DNA of 64,000 nt from a virus: IMG/VR virus record IMGVR_UViG_3300023174_000100, positions 34,623 through 98,622 of that record; one strand, written 5' to 3'. Every line of letters starts with the position of its first letter. Within the stretch, counting starts at the first letter, position 1. The position numbers and the translations under genes were made by a program. Below the pieces are notes generated by a model, which saw only the letters and a program-made list of their open reading frames with translations, was not told the origin of the DNA and did not search any database. Positions 37,156 through 44,390 of this stretch are shown one piece after another.

Positions 37156-37321
37156 GATTCCAAAAGACATCTGTGGTAATTTTTTTTCCCGCCGGTTTTT
37201 TAAATATTGATTCCGGAGAAGTGCCGAAACTGTATAGGGAAAATCGTAAAAGCCTGATAATTAATAGGTTGCCTAGTAAGTTACTTCAAATGGTATATAA
37301 ATAACTAGTAGGGAAAAAAAT

Positions 37322-37447
37322 GGACCTCGATATGAAAAGAGGTATATTTGCGCACGTTAAATTTGCGTTTTTTGTAGCTTATCGAAAATATCCAGGAGGC
37401 TAGAACCCAATAACCATGCGGGTTTTGGCGGATCGGTCCTTTTTTTG
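37322..37447 (+). ncRNA. Candidate structured RNA with terminator-like end
   Basis: GGACC-tc-GAT (37322-37331) can pair with ATC-GGTCC (37431-37439), closing a ~118-base segment followed by a run of seven T. Inside lie AACCC/GGGTT around a 10-base loop (37407-37426) and other hairpins. A TAnnTTTG box (37343-37350) lies inside, so alternatively the segment is a promoter region. Confidence 0.35.
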
Positions 37448-37720
37448 AAAATTTTTTTAGCCTAATGCTTGACAGCCAATATCTGAAAACCGATATTTGT
37501 GGTGTACTTAATCGGTTACGAAGTACGACGCACTAAAAAAGTTTAGCGCGTATATTTGAAAGACTGAAAAATGCTTTACTTACAATGTGAGGAACATAAA
37601 TAAAGTAAAGTATGGAATAAAAAAAATTAAAAAAACTTTGCAAATAGTTTTTACTTTCAAAAAAAGTTTTTAGATTTGCACTAACAAATTAATTATCTTT
37701 TTAACCTTTAAATTTTCGTT
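37448..37720 (+). other. Non-coding region with hairpins and a promoter
   Basis: No gene is seen. Hairpins include AATATC/GATATT (about 37479-37498) and GTACTT/AAGTAC (about 37505-37527). A TAnnTTTG box (TAGATTTG, 37671-37678) precedes the first small gene of the accessory region. Confidence 0.5.
37671..37678 (+). promoter_or_regulatory. Bacteroidota-type -7 box
   Basis: TAGATTTG, 43 bases upstream of the ATG at 37721, matches TAnnTTTG. Confidence 0.5.
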
Positions 37721-37840
37721 ATGAAAACTTCACAAAAAATTGTATGTATCGTTATTATTTTAGCTTTATTTGCTACTCTTTTTTATGTAGTATGCAAATT
37801 TGTAGACACGGCTAACGCCGGTTTACACGGTACTTTCTAA
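37721..37840 (+). CDS. 39-residue membrane peptide
   Basis: Begins MKTSQKIVCIVIILALFATLF and ends with a short polar tail. A single hydrophobic helix at residues 6-26, probably an inner-membrane peptide. Preceded by the leader text ttaacctttaaatt typical of this region. Small but well placed. Confidence 0.6.
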   Translation: MKTSQKIVCIVIILALFATLFYVVCKFVDTANAGLHGTF

Positions 37841-37848
37841 AAAAAACA

Positions 37849-37880
37849 GTGGGGCGCGCATACTTAAAACGCGTAATTTT
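37849..37880 (+). repeat. GTGGGGCGCGC element, copy 1
   Basis: GTGGGGCGCGCATAC...ACGCGTAA before the leader of the next gene; a second copy is at 38335. CGCG words face each other and could form a small hairpin between the two cistrons. Confidence 0.55.
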
Positions 37881-37912
37881 AACCACTTTTTAATCTTTTA
37901 AATTTTTTAGCT

Positions 37913-38143
37913 ATGTTTAACTTATTAACATCATTAACACACGAACAACTTTTTTGGTCCTTATTAGCCTCTATAACAATGATTTTACTATCTTTGGGCT
38001 ATTTCATAATATGGATTGATAAGGTCATAAAAACAGACCCAAATAAACGAAATACTACTTTACTATTTTTTTGGTTATATTTACAAGTTATCCTATTTGC
38101 CATTGAATTGGACTGTTTAATCTATTGCATAAATCACGCTTAA
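37913..38143 (+). CDS. Small two-helix membrane protein
   Basis: 76 residues with hydrophobic segments [18 protein letters not shown] and [18 protein letters not shown] joined by a charged turn ([11 protein letters not shown]). Unknown; typical small phage inner-membrane protein. Confidence 0.65.
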   Translation: MFNLLTSLTHEQLFWSLLASITMILLSLGYFIIWIDKVIKTDPNKRNTTLLFFWLYLQVILFAIELDCLIYCINHA

Positions 38144-38174
38144 AAAAATCATTAACCTTTTTAAATTTTTAGTT

Positions 38175-38327
38175 ATGCTTTACAATGTGAAATTTTATGT
38201 TTACCGCAAATGTGCAGTAAACGCTATTAATAAGAATCCACATAAATATGTGAATTCTTATAAAAAAGTTGAGTTTTTTGGTAAAATATATTACCAAATA
38301 ACAGAAATAGAGGGAATACCTCTATAA
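38175..38327 (+). CDS. 50-residue basic protein, unknown
   Basis: Starts [20 protein letters not shown]; basic and Tyr-rich. Located between two leader-containing intergenic gaps, which supports it being a real gene although short. Confidence 0.5.
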   Translation: MLYNVKFYVYRKCAVNAINKNPHKYVNSYKKVEFFGKIYYQITEIEGIPL

Positions 38328-38334
38328 AAAGTCG

Positions 38335-38366
38335 GTGGGGCGCGCATACCAACAACGCGTAAATTT
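38335..38366 (+). repeat. GTGGGGCGCGC element, copy 2
   Basis: Second copy of the element at 37849, again directly before a leader (AATCACTTAAA) and ATG. Confidence 0.55.
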
Positions 38367-38389
38367 TTTAATCACTTAAATTTTATATT

Positions 38390-38635
38390 ATGATTACGAT
38401 TGAGTTTAAAAGAAACGGCGCTTTCTTCGCCGCCTATGTGCAAAAGGAAACAGAGAAAGCATACCAATGTGAGATCCTTCATATAGATATTCATTGGGGC
38501 GGCGCGGTAAAATTAAATAGACTGGTATGGTTGCCTAAGTCAGCGGTAAACAATAATAAGTTAGCTCAATGGTTAGTAAATAAACTAGACCTTAGCGGGT
38601 CATGGGAGGGTGTGCCACCTACCTATCCAAACTAA
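38390..38635 (+). CDS. Small protein, unknown
   Basis: 81 residues, IEFKRNGAFFAAYVQKETEKAY with several beta-like segments. Followed by a strong terminator. Confidence 0.65.
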   Translation: MITIEFKRNGAFFAAYVQKETEKAYQCEILHIDIHWGGAVKLNRLVWLPKSAVNNNKLAQWLVNKLDLSGSWEGVPPTYPN

Positions 38636-38640
38636 ACAGA

Positions 38641-38674
38641 AACCCCGGCCGGTGACGGTTCGGGGTTTTTTTTT
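38641..38674 (+). terminator. Rho-independent terminator
   Basis: AACCCCG (38641-38647) pairs with CGGGGTT (38661-38667), followed by eight or more T. Confidence 0.88.
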
Positions 38675-38734
38675 GCCCGGCTCTAACCTCGATTAGATCC
38701 GGGCTTCGCCCGATGAAGTGGGGGGGGCACCCAA

Positions 38735-39395
38735 CGACACACACATACAATAGACAGGCATACAATAGATAGTGCATTAGAGAGACCATTAGACAGGCAT
38801 ACAATAGACAGGACAATATCGCGGGGCCCAATTACATCACACACACTACATACATCACACACATTAGATACATTAGATACACATGATACAATAGATGATA
38901 GATAGATGATAGATGAATAGGATATAATAAAACATATAATGAATTGCCTGATAAGATATGTACCATGTATATTAGATGTATATTAGATGTTATATAGATT
39001 AAATGATATACCTTATGTTGTATAGATGTTATATAGATTAAATGATGTTATATTAGATGATAGATAGATGTATATTAGATATTATATTTTTTATTTAATG
39101 TTATATAGATAGATATTAGGATATGTAATATAAATGTTGTATATTAGATGTATGTTAGATAGATGTATTATTAGATGTATATATAAGATAATGTATATAG
39201 AATGAATAATAAGAATGTATGATAGATGTTATATAAGATGATATAGTATAATGTAGTTTAGATGTTATGATAGATGTTATAGTAAGATGTAATTTAAATG
39301 ATGATTAGATGTGTATTGAGATAGATATGTTATGATAGATGATTAGTGTATGCTGGATGTTAGATATTAAAATGTATGTTAGATTATATGATAGT
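38735..39395. repeat. Low-complexity ATAGATGTTATATTAGAT array
   Basis: About 660 bases of degenerate repeats built from GATAGATG, TTAGATGT and TTATATAGAT words, with a short ACA-rich stretch at the left (38750-38880). No gene is visible. Possible origin, nucleoid or packaging-related DNA, or simply slippage-derived filler. Confidence 0.7.
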
Positions 39396-39480
39396 TCCCC
39401 GCAAAAAAACAAACAGAACAGCACAATAGAACGGCACCGACGGACAGACCCATATAAAAGACGGACCGAACGAATTTTGA

Positions 39481-39538
39481 TAGGGATGACTAACAGGAAG
39501 CCCGAGTAAATTTTTTGCGGATCAAATATCGTATTTTT
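39481..39538 (+). repeat. Type I intergenic element, copy 1 (divergent)
   Basis: GACTAACAGGAAGCCCGAG, a T6 run, then GCGGATCAAATATCG. The left stem arm reads GGGAT, so the hairpin of the other copies is weakened. Confidence 0.75.
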
Positions 39539-39583
39539 AGCAAAATAATTGACAAAATATTAGGAATATACAGTAACTGGTTG

Positions 39584-39591
39584 TATTTTTG
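39584..39591 (+). promoter_or_regulatory. -7 box TATTTTTG
   Basis: TATTTTTG 30 bases upstream of the ATG at 39622, followed by GTTAACCACTTAAAT leader. Confidence 0.55.
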
Positions 39592-39621
39592 AGTCATTGT
39601 TAACCACTTAAATATTTTGTT

Positions 39622-39834
39622 ATGTACGAAGTAAAGTTTTCTGAAGTTAAGGCTTCAAAATTTGTTCAGTTGAAAACTGGCAAATGGGCGGGTATTACTC
39701 GCGAAGGTATGATTTATGTTTCAGTTGAAAAGTATGCCATAGGTGATGCTCCTGATGACATACGAAAGACAGAAGCTATCTTGGCAACACCAGAAGAGCG
39801 TTCAAGTTTTCACTTGTTCTACTCTAAATGCTAG
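39622..39834 (+). CDS. Small protein, unknown
   Basis: 70 residues (YEVKFSEVKASKFVQLKTGK), mixed alpha/beta. First gene of a two-gene module: promoter, this ORF, GC-rich hairpin, leader, second ORF at 39892. Confidence 0.65.
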   Translation: MYEVKFSEVKASKFVQLKTGKWAGITREGMIYVSVEKYAIGDAPDDIRKTEAILATPEERSSFHLFYSKC

Positions 39835-39840
39835 AAAAAG

Positions 39841-39867
39841 GCCCCGCGGTAAAACGCGGGGCTATTT
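39841..39867 (+). terminator. GC hairpin merged with the next gene's leader
   Basis: GCCCCGCG/CGCGGGGC stem with TATTTTT continuing directly into AACCACTTAAA of the next gene; partial termination or processing is likely. Confidence 0.75.
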
Positions 39868-39891
39868 TTAACCACTTAAATTTAAAAAAAA

Positions 39892-40083
39892 ATGAGAGTA
39901 GATTTTGGTTTTGATTTTTTTAGCTTTCGTTACGGTAAAGCAAAAATAACAGTAAGGTCTAGAGATTTCAAGGTCCTTAAAATTGAAGGAGATGCTACCA
40001 AATGGAACGAGTTAGACTATGACTCACAATACGAGGAAATAGTAGAACAGTACGATATAGTTTGGGAAAGTATGTTTGATTAA
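39892..40083 (+). CDS. Small acidic protein, unknown
   Basis: 63 residues (RVDFGFDFFSFRYGKAKITVRSRDF), acidic C-terminus. Downstream member of the module with no promoter of its own. Confidence 0.6.
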   Translation: MRVDFGFDFFSFRYGKAKITVRSRDFKVLKIEGDATKWNELDYDSQYEEIVEQYDIVWESMFD

Positions 40084-40092
40084 CAAACGGAA

Positions 40093-40118
40093 GCCTTCGG
40101 ACGGAAACGGACGGAGGC
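40093..40118 (+). terminator. GCCTTCG/CGGAGGC hairpin
   Basis: 7-bp stem around a GGACGGAAACGGA-type loop; same hairpin at 40754-40779 and 41467-41492 where the wobble pair is a normal C-G. Followed by CTCTCTCTTATT rather than a T run. Confidence 0.55.
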
Positions 40119-40167
40119 TCTCTCTTATTTACCGGAACGTAGCTAGAAAGGGCTAGCGTATTTCAAT

Positions 40168-40213
40168 CGGGCTGACTAACAGGAAGCCCGAGTAAATTTT
40201 TTGGGGATCAAAT
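40168..40213 (+). repeat. Type I intergenic element, copy 2
   Basis: CGGGCT/AGCCCG stem around GACTAACAGGA, then AGTAAATTTTTTGGGGATCAAATA. Confidence 0.8.
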
Positions 40214-40309
40214 ATGGTGCTTTTGGTAAAATAATTGCCAAAATATTAGGAATATAGCTTAACTGGTTGTATCTTCGAGTCATAATTAATTACTTAAACT
40301 TTTTCACTT

Positions 40310-40564
40310 ATGGAAAATCCATTTTATGTGGTTTTGGCTAAATTCCCTGGAGCCAATAAACAAAAGTATGTTGTTGAGGTCATCGTTAAATTTTACGATG
40401 ATGAGAATTGCAAAACTATTGGGTATTTGCAACACCCAGAAAGAAAAGAAGACGTAAAAGTCTTTGAAAATTTCTCTGAAATTGCAAAAAGATTTCTCCT
40501 TATGGAAGGGAAATGGAGAAAATGTACAAAAAGAGAGTTGAAAATGCTGAACTCAAAAAATTAA
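40310..40564 (+). CDS. Small basic protein, unknown
   Basis: 84 residues (YVVLAKFPGANKQKYVVEVIVKFYDDE), beta-rich start and a basic helical end. Leader is AATTACTTAAACTTTTTCACTT; upstream box TATCTTCG is a weak -7 match. Confidence 0.65.
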   Translation: MENPFYVVLAKFPGANKQKYVVEVIVKFYDDENCKTIGYLQHPERKEDVKVFENFSEIAKRFLLMEGKWRKCTKRELKMLNSKN

Positions 40565-40570
40565 TCGAAA

Positions 40571-40600
40571 GCCCCGCGGTGACAGAGCGGGGCTATTTTT
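40571..40600 (+). terminator. GC hairpin merged with next leader
   Basis: GCCCCGC/GCGGGGC stem, loop GGTGACAGA, TATTTTT, then AACCACTTAAAC of the next gene. Confidence 0.75.
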
Positions 40601-40620
40601 AACCACTTAAACAAAAAATT

Positions 40621-40746
40621 ATGAGCCACGAAGAGTTTTTAAGAACCTTAGTAACCGAGGAGTTACTTGATGACTATGAGGCGGACCTCTTAGTATGTGA
40701 ATTAATTGAGGGACAAGAGGAAGAGGACGAAGAGGAAGAAGAGTAG
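40621..40746 (+). CDS. 41-residue very acidic peptide
   Basis: Starts MSHEEFLRTLVTEELLDDYE and ends in a poly-Glu/Asp tail (EEEDEEEEE). Its sister at 41316 has the same position in a module and the same acidic tail. Such peptides can mimic DNA or bind basic proteins (inference). Confidence 0.6.
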   Translation: MSHEEFLRTLVTEELLDDYEADLLVCELIEGQEEEDEEEEE

Positions 40747-40753
40747 AACGGAA

Positions 40754-40779
40754 GCCTCCGGACGGAAACGGACGGAGGC
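40754..40779 (+). terminator. GCCTCCG/CGGAGGC hairpin
   Basis: Second copy of the hairpin at 40093. Confidence 0.55.
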
Positions 40780-40829
40780 TCTCTCTTATTCAATGGAACG
40801 TAGCTAGAGAGGGCTAGCGTATTTCAATT

Positions 40830-40874
40830 GGGCTGACTAACAGGAAGCCCGAGTAATTTTTTTGCGGATCAAAT
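40830..40874 (+). repeat. Type I intergenic element, copy 3
   Basis: GGGCT/AGCCC stem, GAGTAATTTTTTTGCGGATCAAATA core. Confidence 0.8.
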
Positions 40875-40970
40875 ATGATGCTTTTGGTAAAATAATTGCC
40901 AAAATATTAGGAATATAGCTTAACTGGTTGTATCTTCGAGTCATAATTAATTACTTAAACTTTTTCACTT

Positions 40971-41255
40971 ATGAGGAATTCTGTTTTTTTTAATTTACCT
41001 TATTATCTTGAGGTTGAAGGCAAAAGCGCCCTATTTACTGAATGCGTATATAACGGCATTCACATTATCGAGAATGATGGAGTATTTATTTCTCAAATTT
41101 TGGCAAACCGCCAAAAATGGATGAAAGCCACAAAAAGATTCGATGTTGCTGAAAGACGTTACCTCGCACACCCGGATCGTTTTCACAAGGACTGGCCTAT
41201 ATTCATTACCTCTGTAGAGGATAAACAAGTATTTGTCCTAAACCTTAACAAGTAA
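40971..41255 (+). CDS. Small protein, unknown
   Basis: 94 residues (VFFNLPYYLEVEGKSALFTECVYNG; QKWMKATKRFDVAERRYL). Its upstream region is nearly identical to that of the gene at 40310. Confidence 0.65.
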   Translation: MRNSVFFNLPYYLEVEGKSALFTECVYNGIHIIENDGVFISQILANRQKWMKATKRFDVAERRYLAHPDRFHKDWPIFITSVEDKQVFVLNLNK

Positions 41256-41264
41256 ATCTAACAA

Positions 41265-41293
41265 GCCCCGCGGTGACAGAGCGGGGCTATTTT
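41265..41293 (+). terminator. GC hairpin merged with next leader
   Basis: GCCCCGC (41265-41271) and GCGGGGC (41281-41287), then TATTTTT and AACCACTTAAAT. Confidence 0.75.
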
Positions 41294-41315
41294 TAACCAC
41301 TTAAATCTAAACAAA

Positions 41316-41459
41316 ATGACATTCACAAATTTTGAAGAGTTCCTAGGCATAAACCTAGACTTAGGAATCTTAGAGCAATGGTCAAACGACCTAGAGTTAA
41401 ACGAACTCCTATCAGAGATTGAGGACGAAATAGAAGAAGACGAAGAGGAAGAAGAGTAG
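41316..41459 (+). CDS. 47-residue very acidic peptide
   Basis: Starts MTFTNFEEFLGINLDLGILE and ends in an Asp/Glu tail similar to the peptide at 40621, so the two are paralogues in equivalent module positions. Confidence 0.6.
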   Translation: MTFTNFEEFLGINLDLGILEQWSNDLELNELLSEIEDEIEEDEEEEE

Positions 41460-41466
41460 AACGGAA

Positions 41467-41492
41467 GCCTCCGGACGGAAACGGACGGAGGC
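41467..41492 (+). terminator. GCCTCCG/CGGAGGC hairpin
   Basis: Third copy of the hairpin at 40093. Confidence 0.55.
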
Positions 41493-41643
41493 TCTCTCTT
41501 ATTCAATGGAACGTAGCCGGAGAGGTCTAGCGTATTTCAATTGGGCTGACTAACAGGAAGCCCGAGTAATTTTTTTGCGGATCAAATATGGTGTTTTTAG
41601 CAAAATAATTAGGTAAAAGTTATGATTATACAGTTTTGCGTCG

Positions 41644-41651
41644 TATATTTG
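41644..41651 (+). promoter_or_regulatory. -7 box TATATTTG
   Basis: TATATTTG ahead of the leader hairpin at 41656 and the gene at 41707. Same at 42810-42817. Confidence 0.6.
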
Positions 41652-41655
41652 TAGG

Positions 41656-41677
41656 GCAATCGCAAGGAAGCGAGAGC
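41656..41677 (+). promoter_or_regulatory. 5' leader hairpin with AAT/AGA internal loop
   Basis: GC-AAT-CGC-AAGGAA-GCG-AGA-GC folds into two short stems separated by a symmetric 3x3 internal loop. Equivalent hairpins precede 42873, 45053 and 46339. Confidence 0.55.
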
Positions 41678-41706
41678 AATTATGTATCACTTATAAAACA
41701 AACAAA

Positions 41707-41952
41707 ATGAGTAAGAGATTTCAAGTTAGCTACACGGGTAATGATCTACAGTTTAAGGGGTGTAAATCTATTGAATACGCCGAAACAAAGGCGGATGCAA
41801 TTTTATCGGTTTTTAAGCGTTGGCTTAATCATGATTACTTTCCTCAAGAAGATGGAAGTATTTTTGACTCATCTAATAACCTGCTTTACTCAAGAGGTGA
41901 TGATGTTATTTATTATGATGGTGGATATTTTATTGCCGAAGAGTTAGATTAG
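41707..41952 (+). CDS. Small protein, unknown (copy 1 of 2)
   Basis: 81 residues (SKRFQVSYTGNDLQFKGCKSIEYAETKADAILSVFKRWL), looks like a small alpha/beta domain; acidic end. An identical gene lies at 42873 within the direct repeat. Confidence 0.75.
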   Translation: MSKRFQVSYTGNDLQFKGCKSIEYAETKADAILSVFKRWLNHDYFPQEDGSIFDSSNNLLYSRGDDVIYYDGGYFIAEELD

Positions 41953-42009
41953 TCACCTTATAAGGCAGCCCCTAGCTGCCCTACTTTTTTAAAACACTCA
42001 AACAGAAAG

Positions 42010-42040
42010 CCCCGGACCGGAAACGGTTCGGGGTTTTTTT
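42010..42040 (+). terminator. Rho-independent terminator
   Basis: CCCCG ... CGGGG with inner CCG-gaaa-CGG, followed by T7. Copy at 43176-43206. Confidence 0.85.
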
Positions 42041-42081
42041 ATGCCCAAACGGAAGCGAACGGAAGCGAACGAATTTTGCTA

Positions 42082-42127
42082 GGGCTGACTAACAGGAAGC
42101 CCGAGTAAATTTTTTGCGGATCAAATA
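42082..42127 (+). repeat. Type I intergenic element, copy 5
   Basis: GGGCT/AGCCC stem then GAGTAAATTTTTTGCGGATC. Copy 4 is at 41543-41588 inside the direct repeat. Confidence 0.8.
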
Positions 42128-42182
42128 TCGTATTTTTAGCAAAATAATTGCCAAAATATTAGGAATATATAGTTTTATGTTG

Positions 42183-42190
42183 TATTTTTG
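42183..42190 (+). promoter_or_regulatory. -7 box TATTTTTG
   Basis: Followed by GTTAATCACTTAAAT leader and the ATG at 42223. Confidence 0.55.
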
Positions 42191-42222
42191 AGTCATTGTT
42201 AATCACTTAAATATTTTCCGTT

Positions 42223-42627
42223 ATGAAAATCACATTTGAAATTTCTCAATCAATTGCAGACCTATTAGAGTATTGCCAATCTGACAAATACTCTGATTTT
42301 GAAATGGCACACGATGAAAATGGCGTGCCTTACAGAAACAAAGCTAGAATGGTAGACTTAGAGTTTACCAACTCTTATGCGGAGATAATCTGGAAAGAGG
42401 GCTACATGCTAATCTACACGGCGTGGAGCCAGTTCACCTACGAAATTGAGGAAAGAGACGGTAAAACATACTGCACCTATAATGGCGCGGTTAAGGGGTT
42501 CCTAAAGCAGGCTTTAATCCCTCACATTACCCCAGCTCCAGGTATTAACATTCATGATTGCATGTGCCACTCCTCTACTCACGGTACACTTCTATTCGAA
42601 GAATACTTACTCGCTAGAGGATTATAA
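42223..42627 (+). CDS. Unknown 134-residue protein
   Basis: ITFEISQSIADLLEYCQSDKYSDF start; acidic; contains a late HDCMCHSSTHG Cys/His cluster that might bind metal. Ended by a perfect 10-bp terminator hairpin. Confidence 0.65.
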   Translation: MKITFEISQSIADLLEYCQSDKYSDFEMAHDENGVPYRNKARMVDLEFTNSYAEIIWKEGYMLIYTAWSQFTYEIEERDGKTYCTYNGAVKGFLKQALIPHITPAPGINIHDCMCHSSTHGTLLFEEYLLARGL

Positions 42628-42636
42628 TTGAAACTA

Positions 42637-42667
42637 CCCCGGACCGGAAACGGTCCGGGGTTTTTTT
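42637..42667 (+). terminator. Strong Rho-independent terminator
   Basis: CCCCGGACCG gaaa CGGTCCGGGG, a perfect 10-bp stem with a GAAA tetraloop, then T7. Confidence 0.92.
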
Positions 42668-42872
42668 ATGCCCAAACGGAACCGAACGGAAGCGAACGAA
42701 TTTTGCTAGGGCTGACTAACAGGAAGCCCGAGTAATTTTTTTGCGGATCAAATATGGTGTTTTTAGCAAAATAATTAGGTAAAAGTTATGATTATACAGT
42801 TTTGCGTCGTATATTTGTAGGGCAATCGCAAGGAAGCGAGAGCAATTATGTATCACTTATAAAACAAACAAA

Positions 42873-43118
42873 ATGAGTAAGAGATTTCAAGTTAGCTACA
42901 CGGGTAATGATCTACAGTTTAAGGGGTGTAAATCTATTGAATACGCCGAAACAAAGGCGGATGCAATTTTATCGGTTTTTAAGCGTTGGCTTAATCATGA
43001 TTACTTTCCTCAAGAAGATGGAAGTATTTTTGACTCATCTAATAACCTGCTTTACTCAAGAGGTGATGATGTTATTTATTATGATGGTGGATATTTTATT
43101 GCCGAAGAGTTAGATTAG
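42873..43118 (+). CDS. Small protein, unknown (copy 2 of 2)
   Basis: Identical to the 81-residue product of 41707. Exact identity at the DNA level means the duplication is recent or maintained by gene conversion. Confidence 0.75.
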   Translation: MSKRFQVSYTGNDLQFKGCKSIEYAETKADAILSVFKRWLNHDYFPQEDGSIFDSSNNLLYSRGDDVIYYDGGYFIAEELD

Positions 43119-43175
43119 TCACCTTATAAGGCAGCCCCTAGCTGCCCTACTTTTTTAAAACACTCAAACAGAAAG

Positions 43176-43206
43176 CCCCGGACCGGAAACGGTTCGGGGT
43201 TTTTTT
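43176..43206 (+). terminator. Rho-independent terminator (repeat copy)
   Basis: Second copy of the terminator at 42010. Confidence 0.85.
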
Positions 43207-43247
43207 ATGCCCAAACGGAAGCGAACGGAAGCGAACGAATTTTGCTA

Positions 43248-43293
43248 GGGCTGACTAACAGGAAGCCCGAGTAAATTTTTTGCGGATCAAATA
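43248..43293 (+). repeat. Type I intergenic element, copy 7
   Basis: GGGCT/AGCCC stem and GAGTAAATTTTTTGCGGATC core; lies at the right end of the direct repeat. Confidence 0.8.
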
Positions 43294-43388
43294 TCGTATT
43301 TTTAGCAAAATAATTGCCAAAATATTAGGAATATATAGTTTTATGTTGTATTTTTGAGTCATTGTTAATCACTTAAATTTTTACTACT

Positions 43389-43634
43389 ATGTCATCATTA
43401 ATTGTAAGTCAAGTATTGACTAATTTAATCATTTCAACAATGGTTGAACAAAAGTACTTTGGTTCTAAAAAATCACAGGAAAAGTACTTAGAATCTATGT
43501 TAAAAATAAGAGAGGGATTTTACAGATTAAAAGGTAATTTTCCAAATGAAGTTGAAAACATTGATGTACAGTCAACAGAAAGGCTATTGAACACGGCTGT
43601 AGAATTTATTCAGGATTGCTTAAAAGAAGCCTAA
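43389..43634 (+). CDS. Small helical protein, unknown
   Basis: 81 residues, helical (SSLIVSQVLTNLIISTMVEQKYF). Its promoter is inside the second direct repeat (TATTTTTG at 43349). Confidence 0.65.
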   Translation: MSSLIVSQVLTNLIISTMVEQKYFGSKKSQEKYLESMLKIREGFYRLKGNFPNEVENIDVQSTERLLNTAVEFIQDCLKEA

Positions 43635-43642
43635 AAACAACA

Positions 43643-43671
43643 GCCCCGCGGTGACAGAGCGGGGCTATTTT
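43643..43671 (+). terminator. GC hairpin merged with next leader
   Basis: GCCCCGC/GCGGGGC with TATTTTT and AACCACTTAAAC. Confidence 0.75.
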
Positions 43672-43692
43672 TAACCACTTAAACAAAAAATT

Positions 43693-43824
43693 ATGTCAAA
43701 AACTCAAAAAATCCTAATAGACATCAAAAATAATTATATAGAAATTATTTGCATGTCTTTTTATGTAGGAATGTTATTAATGATTTTGTTAGTAATCATA
43801 GGCACTATAATCAAAAACATTTAG
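43693..43824 (+). CDS. 43-residue membrane peptide
   Basis: Starts MSKTQKILIDIKNNYIEIIC and has a hydrophobic helix MSFYVGMLLMILLVIIGTII. Second gene of its module. Confidence 0.6.
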   Translation: MSKTQKILIDIKNNYIEIICMSFYVGMLLMILLVIIGTIIKNI

Positions 43825-43831
43825 AACGGAC

Positions 43832-43859
43832 GAACCCCGGCTTAGAACGGTCGGGGTTC
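43832..43859 (+). terminator. GAACCCCG/CGGGGTTC hairpin
   Basis: 8-bp stem with a 12-base loop; no T run after it. Confidence 0.6.
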
Positions 43860-43914
43860 ATCTTATCATTAGAACGCATTACATTTTATCATATCACATT
43901 TCAAACACATTAAC

Positions 43915-44184
43915 ATGAATAGTCTATCATCTCTTTTGAATAATGATGCAATCCAATTTGGAACGCATGTAATGAGATTTTTATCCATTGATGCAGTTCC
44001 TCATGATTGGGCATTCTGGATTAAATTATTATTGGTTATCATTGTCATTAATAACATTTGGGATATATGTAAGGAATTATTAAACATTATAAGTAAAGAT
44101 GATAGGATTGATTTAAAATGTATATTCAATGATTTAGTTTGGATTTATATAGCATTAGTTTGCATGAAGTATTGGTTTTTATAG
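43915..44184 (+). CDS. Small two-helix membrane protein
   Basis: 89 residues with hydrophobic segments WAFWIKLLLVIIVINNIW and LVWIYIALVCMKYWFL. Unknown. It lacks the usual AATCACTTAAA leader. Confidence 0.65.
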   Translation: MNSLSSLLNNDAIQFGTHVMRFLSIDAVPHDWAFWIKLLLVIIVINNIWDICKELLNIISKDDRIDLKCIFNDLVWIYIALVCMKYWFL

Positions 44185-44247
44185 ATGATGATAGATGTAG
44201 TTTACGGCTGGGATTGGTTTATGATTAATCCCCGCCAAATTTTGCTA

Positions 44248-44293
44248 GGGCTGACTAACAGAAAGCCCGAGTAATTTTTTTGCGGATCAAATA
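44248..44293 (+). repeat. Type I intergenic element, copy 8
   Basis: GGGCT/AGCCC stem, loop GACTAACAGAA (one base changed), GAGTAATTTTTTTGCGGATC. Confidence 0.8.
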
Positions 44294-44348
44294 TGGTGTT
44301 TTTAGCAAAATAATTAGGTAAAAGTTATGATTATATAGTTTTATGTTG

Positions 44349-44356
44349 TATTTTTG
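44349..44356 (+). promoter_or_regulatory. -7 box TATTTTTG
   Basis: Precedes TTAATCACTTAAAT and the ATG at 44391. Confidence 0.55.
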
Positions 44357-44390
44357 AGTCATTAATTAATCACTTAAATACTTTATCCTT

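Larger units (their letters stand above)
41543..42212 (+). repeat. 670-base direct repeat, copy 1
   Basis: Identical as far as can be read to 42709-43378. It holds one type I element, promoter, leader hairpin, an 81-residue gene, terminator and a second type I element with promoter. Boundaries fall in the type I element and the leader motif, as expected for recombination between repeated elements. Confidence 0.9.
42709..43378 (+). repeat. 670-base direct repeat, copy 2
   Basis: Second copy of 41543-42212, offset 1166 bases. Contains type I elements at 42709 and 43248 (copies 6 and 7). Confidence 0.9.

Noticed and set aside
37020-37304. 94-residue ORF in the strand-switch region
   Set aside because: Phe/Leu/Ser-rich low-complexity product from the TTTCAT array; no leader motif, and the end runs into the structured segment.
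38619-38831. Minus-strand 70-residue ORF over the terminator and repeat array
   Set aside because: Repetitive composition from the ACA-rich array and overlap with a strong terminator.
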